DNA from: an uncultured Maribacter sp.
GTDB taxonomy: Bacteria > Bacteroidota > Bacteroidia > Flavobacteriales > Flavobacteriaceae
Length of the DNA stretch: 64,000 bases
Reading direction: 5' to 3'
Assembly (NCBI GenBank): GCA_947493885.1
Contig: CANLTE010000008.1
Span: forward strand, 1 to 64,000
The translations under genes were made by a program, and so were the position numbers. The notes below the pieces were generated by a model. That model saw only the letters and a program-made list of their open reading frames with translations. It was not told the origin of the DNA and did not search any database. Shown here one piece after another: positions 61,441-64,000 of this stretch (position 1 is the first letter of the stretch; every line of letters starts with the position of its first letter).

Positions 61441-62940
61441 TTAGCGTACAATTTGTGCCGTTATTGCATCTGCCAATTTTCTATCATTTGAAAGTCGTTG
61501 AATTTTATTTTGACCTCCTAATTTACCCAAAGACTTCATATGAGCCTTAAAACCACCAACCTTAATTTTAGTGATTTTTAATGTTTGAAGAATTTTTCCT
61601 TCAATTAAGTCAAAGTAATAGCTGTTTTGTTGCTGCAAAGATTCATCAATTATTGAAATAAATTGTTTCATATCAGAAGGGAGAGTTTCAAACTCAACCA
61701 ACCATTCATGATAAGGTAAATTGTTTTCAGTAGGCGTTATTTGTGGAGCAACACTAAACTCATTAACAACAGCATCTGTTTTACTTATTGCTAATTGCAT
61801 AGCTTCTTCCACCTCCTTGGCAATAACATGTTCTCCGAAAGCAGATATAAAATGTTTAATTCTGCCAGAAACAATTACTTTGTAAGGATTCAAAGAAATA
61901 AACTGAACGGTATCTCCAAGATTATATGCCCAAAGTCCAGCATTGGTAGAAATAATCATCACATAGTTTATACCTACCTCCACATTTGCAATGGTAATGC
62001 GTTTCGCATTCTCCTCAAAAAACTCATCCGCTTTTATAAATTCATAAAAAATACCAGAATTTAGCAACAAAAGCATTCCCTTCTCTGTTTGAGAATTTTG
62101 ATATGCAAAAAAACCTTCGCTTGCAGGGAAAAGTTCTATACTATCAACTTTTCTGCCTATTAAATTTTCAAATTTTGACCTATAGGGTTCATAATTAACC
62201 CCTCCATAAATAAAGAGGTTAAACCCTTTAAATAATTCACCTACTTTTTTACCTGTTCTAGAATTTAACTTTTCAAAATACATCTGAACCCACGAAGGAA
62301 TTCCAGCGATTACCGACATATTTTCGTTTATAGTTTCATCAACAATGGTATCCACCTTTGTTTCCCAATCTTCAATACAATTGGTTTCCCAACTGGGCAA
62401 TCTGTTTTTTTGAAGATAACTTGGTACATAATGAGCTGATATACCTGAAAGCCTACCCAATTTAATTCCGTTTTTTTCTTGTAAAACAGGGCTCCCTTGT
62501 AAAAAAATCATTTTTCCATCCACAAAATCAGTGTTCCCTGTTTCATGTATATATGTTAGTATAGCATTTCGCGATGCTTCAACTTGATATTTAATAGATT
62601 CTTTTGTTATTGGAATATACTTTGCTCCTGAAGTGGTTCCCGAGGTCTTTGCAAAATAAATAGGCAAACCAGGCCAGAGAATGTTTTTCTCTCCATCTAC
62701 CACTCTATTTACATAACTTTTTAACTCCTCATAATCTCTTACTGGAACATTATTTACAAAATCGGAATGAGTCTTAATTGAAGAGAAATCATGATCCACA
62801 CCAAAAACGGTACTACTGGCATTTGTAACAATTTCTTGAAATACTTTTTTTTGAGTATCAATTGGGTTACTAACCCATTTATTTGTTTTTAAAACAACTT
62901 TTTTTGCAAAAATTTTAGCTGCTAATGATTTTATAGACAT
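61441..62940 (-). CDS. GH3-family acyl-adenylating enzyme
   Basis: 499 aa. FAKTSGTTSGAKYIPIT is the P-loop-like ATP motif, with SEGFFAYQN, YNLGDTVQFIS and a C-terminal RIKHFISAFGEHVIAKEVEEAM completing the GH3/ANL layout. GH3 enzymes adenylate a carboxylic acid and join it to an amine. Bacterial members near envelope genes have no proven substrate. It ends 43 bp before the 561-aa gene and begins 6 bp after the M23 gene. Confidence 0.9.
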   Translation of the reverse strand: MSIKSLAAKIFAKKVVLKTNKWVSNPIDTQKKVFQEIVTNASSTVFGVDHDFSSIKTHSDFVNNVPVRDYEELKSYVNRVVDGEKNILWPGLPIYFAKTSGTTSGAKYIPITKESIKYQVEASRNAILTYIHETGNTDFVDGKMIFLQGSPVLQEKNGIKLGRLSGISAHYVPSYLQKNRLPSWETNCIEDWETKVDTIVDETINENMSVIAGIPSWVQMYFEKLNSRTGKKVGELFKGFNLFIYGGVNYEPYRSKFENLIGRKVDSIELFPASEGFFAYQNSQTEKGMLLLLNSGIFYEFIKADEFFEENAKRITIANVEVGINYVMIISTNAGLWAYNLGDTVQFISLNPYKVIVSGRIKHFISAFGEHVIAKEVEEAMQLAISKTDAVVNEFSVAPQITPTENNLPYHEWLVEFETLPSDMKQFISIIDESLQQQNSYYFDLIEGKILQTLKITKIKVGGFKAHMKSLGKLGGQNKIQRLSNDRKLADAITAQIVR

Positions 62941-62946
62941 TGCTTA

Positions 62947-63816
62947 CTATTTAAAATCAACAAAATCTAGTGGATTCATTGGAGAACCATTATTCCACAG
63001 TTCAAAATGAAGATGAGGACCGGTTGTAAATTCGCCTGTATTTCCAACAGAGGCTATTACCTCTCCTGCTTTTACTAACTCCCCCTGAACTTTATTTAAT
63101 GACCCGTTGTGCTTGTATATACTTAAAAGCTCGTTTTTATGTTTCACAATTATTACATATCCTGTTTCTGTGGTCCATTCTGCAAAAACAACTATTCCGT
63201 CTGCTACTGTCTTTACTGGCGTTTCAAAAGGGGCAACAACATCAACTGCATAATGCTTTTTTTGTGCGTCAAAAACTTGAGACACCATACCACTTACAGG
63301 AGAAAAAAGCACAATGTCAATATCTCCAACTGCTTTTTCAAAAAGATTGTATTTATCTTCTAAAGCAACCTCAGCACGTAAAAGAGAGTCTTCTTTTATT
63401 GGGTTTAAATCCACAGAGGCTGGATCCAGCTTAAATTTTTCAAATAACGAATCTCTACTTGCTTCATTATTTTCAATTTCCCCCTTTAAAACTAATCTAA
63501 TATTATCTAAATACCTATTGGTATATTCAAGTGTTCTAACGAGAGAATCTGTTTTATATGTAAGCTCTGTAGCTTGCTTTTTTAATTGTGTAGAAGAATA
63601 CCCAGGAATATATTCTCTTAAAGGTGTAAAGGCTATTAACAATGTTGTAAGTCCAATTAAACCAATGATAAACAATGAACCTGTTACAAATACATTAAGC
63701 CTGCTTAGTTTAAAAGAAATTTTTTCCTCAAAAGTGCTCTCATTTAATATTACCAAGCGATACTTGTGTAAAAGCTTTCTTTTTATTTCCTTTCTTTTTT
63801 TAACTTTTTTTGCCAT
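62947..63816 (-). CDS. M23-family peptidoglycan endopeptidase
   Basis: 289 aa from ATG 63816 (the in-frame start at 63825 adds three residues). Basic cytoplasmic N-terminus, one TM helix (~45-68), helical linker, then the LytM domain with an intact H(x3)D motif (KHYAVDVVAPF) and GPHLHFELW (HxH), so zinc is probably bound and the enzyme active, unlike the EnvC-like protein at 3.5-4.8 kb. It would cut peptide crosslinks. A TATATTTG box (63830-63823) lies just upstream. Confidence 0.92.
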   Translation of the reverse strand: MAKKVKKRKEIKRKLLHKYRLVILNESTFEEKISFKLSRLNVFVTGSLFIIGLIGLTTLLIAFTPLREYIPGYSSTQLKKQATELTYKTDSLVRTLEYTNRYLDNIRLVLKGEIENNEASRDSLFEKFKLDPASVDLNPIKEDSLLRAEVALEDKYNLFEKAVGDIDIVLFSPVSGMVSQVFDAQKKHYAVDVVAPFETPVKTVADGIVVFAEWTTETGYVIIVKHKNELLSIYKHNGSLNKVQGELVKAGEVIASVGNTGEFTTGPHLHFELWNNGSPMNPLDFVDFK

Positions 63817-63979
63817 TAACAGCAAATATAAGGTTAGAATTCAAAAATGGACGGATTCTAATAAATTTTATACTTCCTATAACATTAACATTTTATGACC
63901 TTTTTTATACGAAATAGACTAAATAATAGTTTTAATTAATTGAAACCCTAAATATTATTAACTACTAACTTCTTTTTAG

Positions 63980-63987
63980 TACTTTTG
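63980..63987 (+). promoter_or_regulatory. Candidate -7 box for a rightward gene outside the window
   Basis: TACTTTTG is an exact TAnnTTTG. No good -33 was found at the usual distance. It would drive a plus-strand gene starting beyond the window edge, divergent from the M23 gene. Confidence 0.3.
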
Positions 63988-64000
63988 TATTTCTATAAAT

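Noticed and set aside
1-64000. tRNA, rRNA, CRISPR arrays, prophage or complete insertion sequences
   Set aside because: Reading both strands I saw no conserved tRNA arms, direct-repeat arrays or intact transposase; short tRNAs could still be missed by eye.

Overview
The window looks like a chromosomal segment of a marine-type member of the family Flavobacteriaceae (Bacteroidota). The evidence is very low G+C, Bacteroidota-style promoters (TAnnTTTG at -7), a type IX secretion/gliding lipoprotein of the SprE/PorW family, family-specific DUF proteins (DUF4292, DUF5687, DUF6168, DUF4254, DUF6427, DUF6341) and an ATP synthase locus that carries atpB-E-F-H-A-G but not atpD-C. These family calls were made by reading the sequence, not by a database search.

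Layout. (1) 1-2.2 kb is a small accessory island: two tandem paralogous lipoprotein genes (the first cut by the window edge), a ParE/RelE-type toxin-antitoxin pair, REP-like hairpins and a decayed REP-associated tyrosine transposase. (2) 2.2-9.9 kb, minus strand: a hydrolase-OsmC fusion, an EnvC-like protein, DUF4292 lipoprotein, TPR protein, sugar-1-phosphate nucleotidyltransferase, dut and a flippase. A GIY-YIG gene bracketed by three TCCTGC/GCAGGA palindromes is wedged between the nucleotidyltransferase and dut. (3) 10-12 kb: ECF sigma factor, membrane partner and a secreted hydrolase. (4) 12-21 kb: ATP synthase locus, AtpZ, bactofilin and SprE/PorW. A remnant of a four-helix-bundle (S23-type) gene lies between atpA and atpG, and a strong mRNA hairpin follows atpE. 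(5) 21-28 kb: ABC exporter, an ECF42-like sigma factor with its YCII-domain partner, a PadR regulator with a membrane protein, a PaaE-like reductase and a patatin. (6) 28.4-30.7 kb: arsenosugar-type cluster (DUF2064 transferase, AhpD-like protein, radical SAM ArsS). (7) 30.9-35.7 kb: TetR regulator, GT9, DUF4254, DUF6427, DUF6341, purD.

(8) 35.8-59.7 kb is a surface polysaccharide locus. It has a UXS-like decarboxylase, an initiating sugar-phosphate transferase and an epimerase. A plus-strand island follows with wzx, two polymerase/ligase-like membrane proteins and a GT2. A long tightly coupled minus-strand operon encodes a nonulosonic acid pathway that best matches CMP-legionaminic acid made through GDP-sugars (legB, legC, acetyltransferase, synthase, hydrolysing 2-epimerase, CBS-guanylyltransferase, cytidylyltransferase, Gfo/Idh and SDR enzymes). 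It also carries a candidate GT-B transferase and a sialidase-fold lipoprotein. Upstream lie rmlB-A-C-D, with rmlD truncated exactly at the junction with the legionaminic module, and a Wzz-like chain-length protein.

(9) 59.7-64 kb: an uncharacterised 561-aa protein with a phosphorylase-like motif, a GH3-family adenylating enzyme and an M23 endopeptidase.

The surface-glycan genes supply activated sugars (dTDP-rhamnose, CMP-nonulosonate, possibly UDP-xylose) and the lipid-linked assembly, flipping, polymerisation and length-control steps. Initiation and export genes are present. Few dedicated glycosyltransferases are visible, so the repeat unit is probably short or is helped by genes elsewhere. 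No rRNA, tRNA, intact insertion sequence, prophage or CRISPR array was seen.
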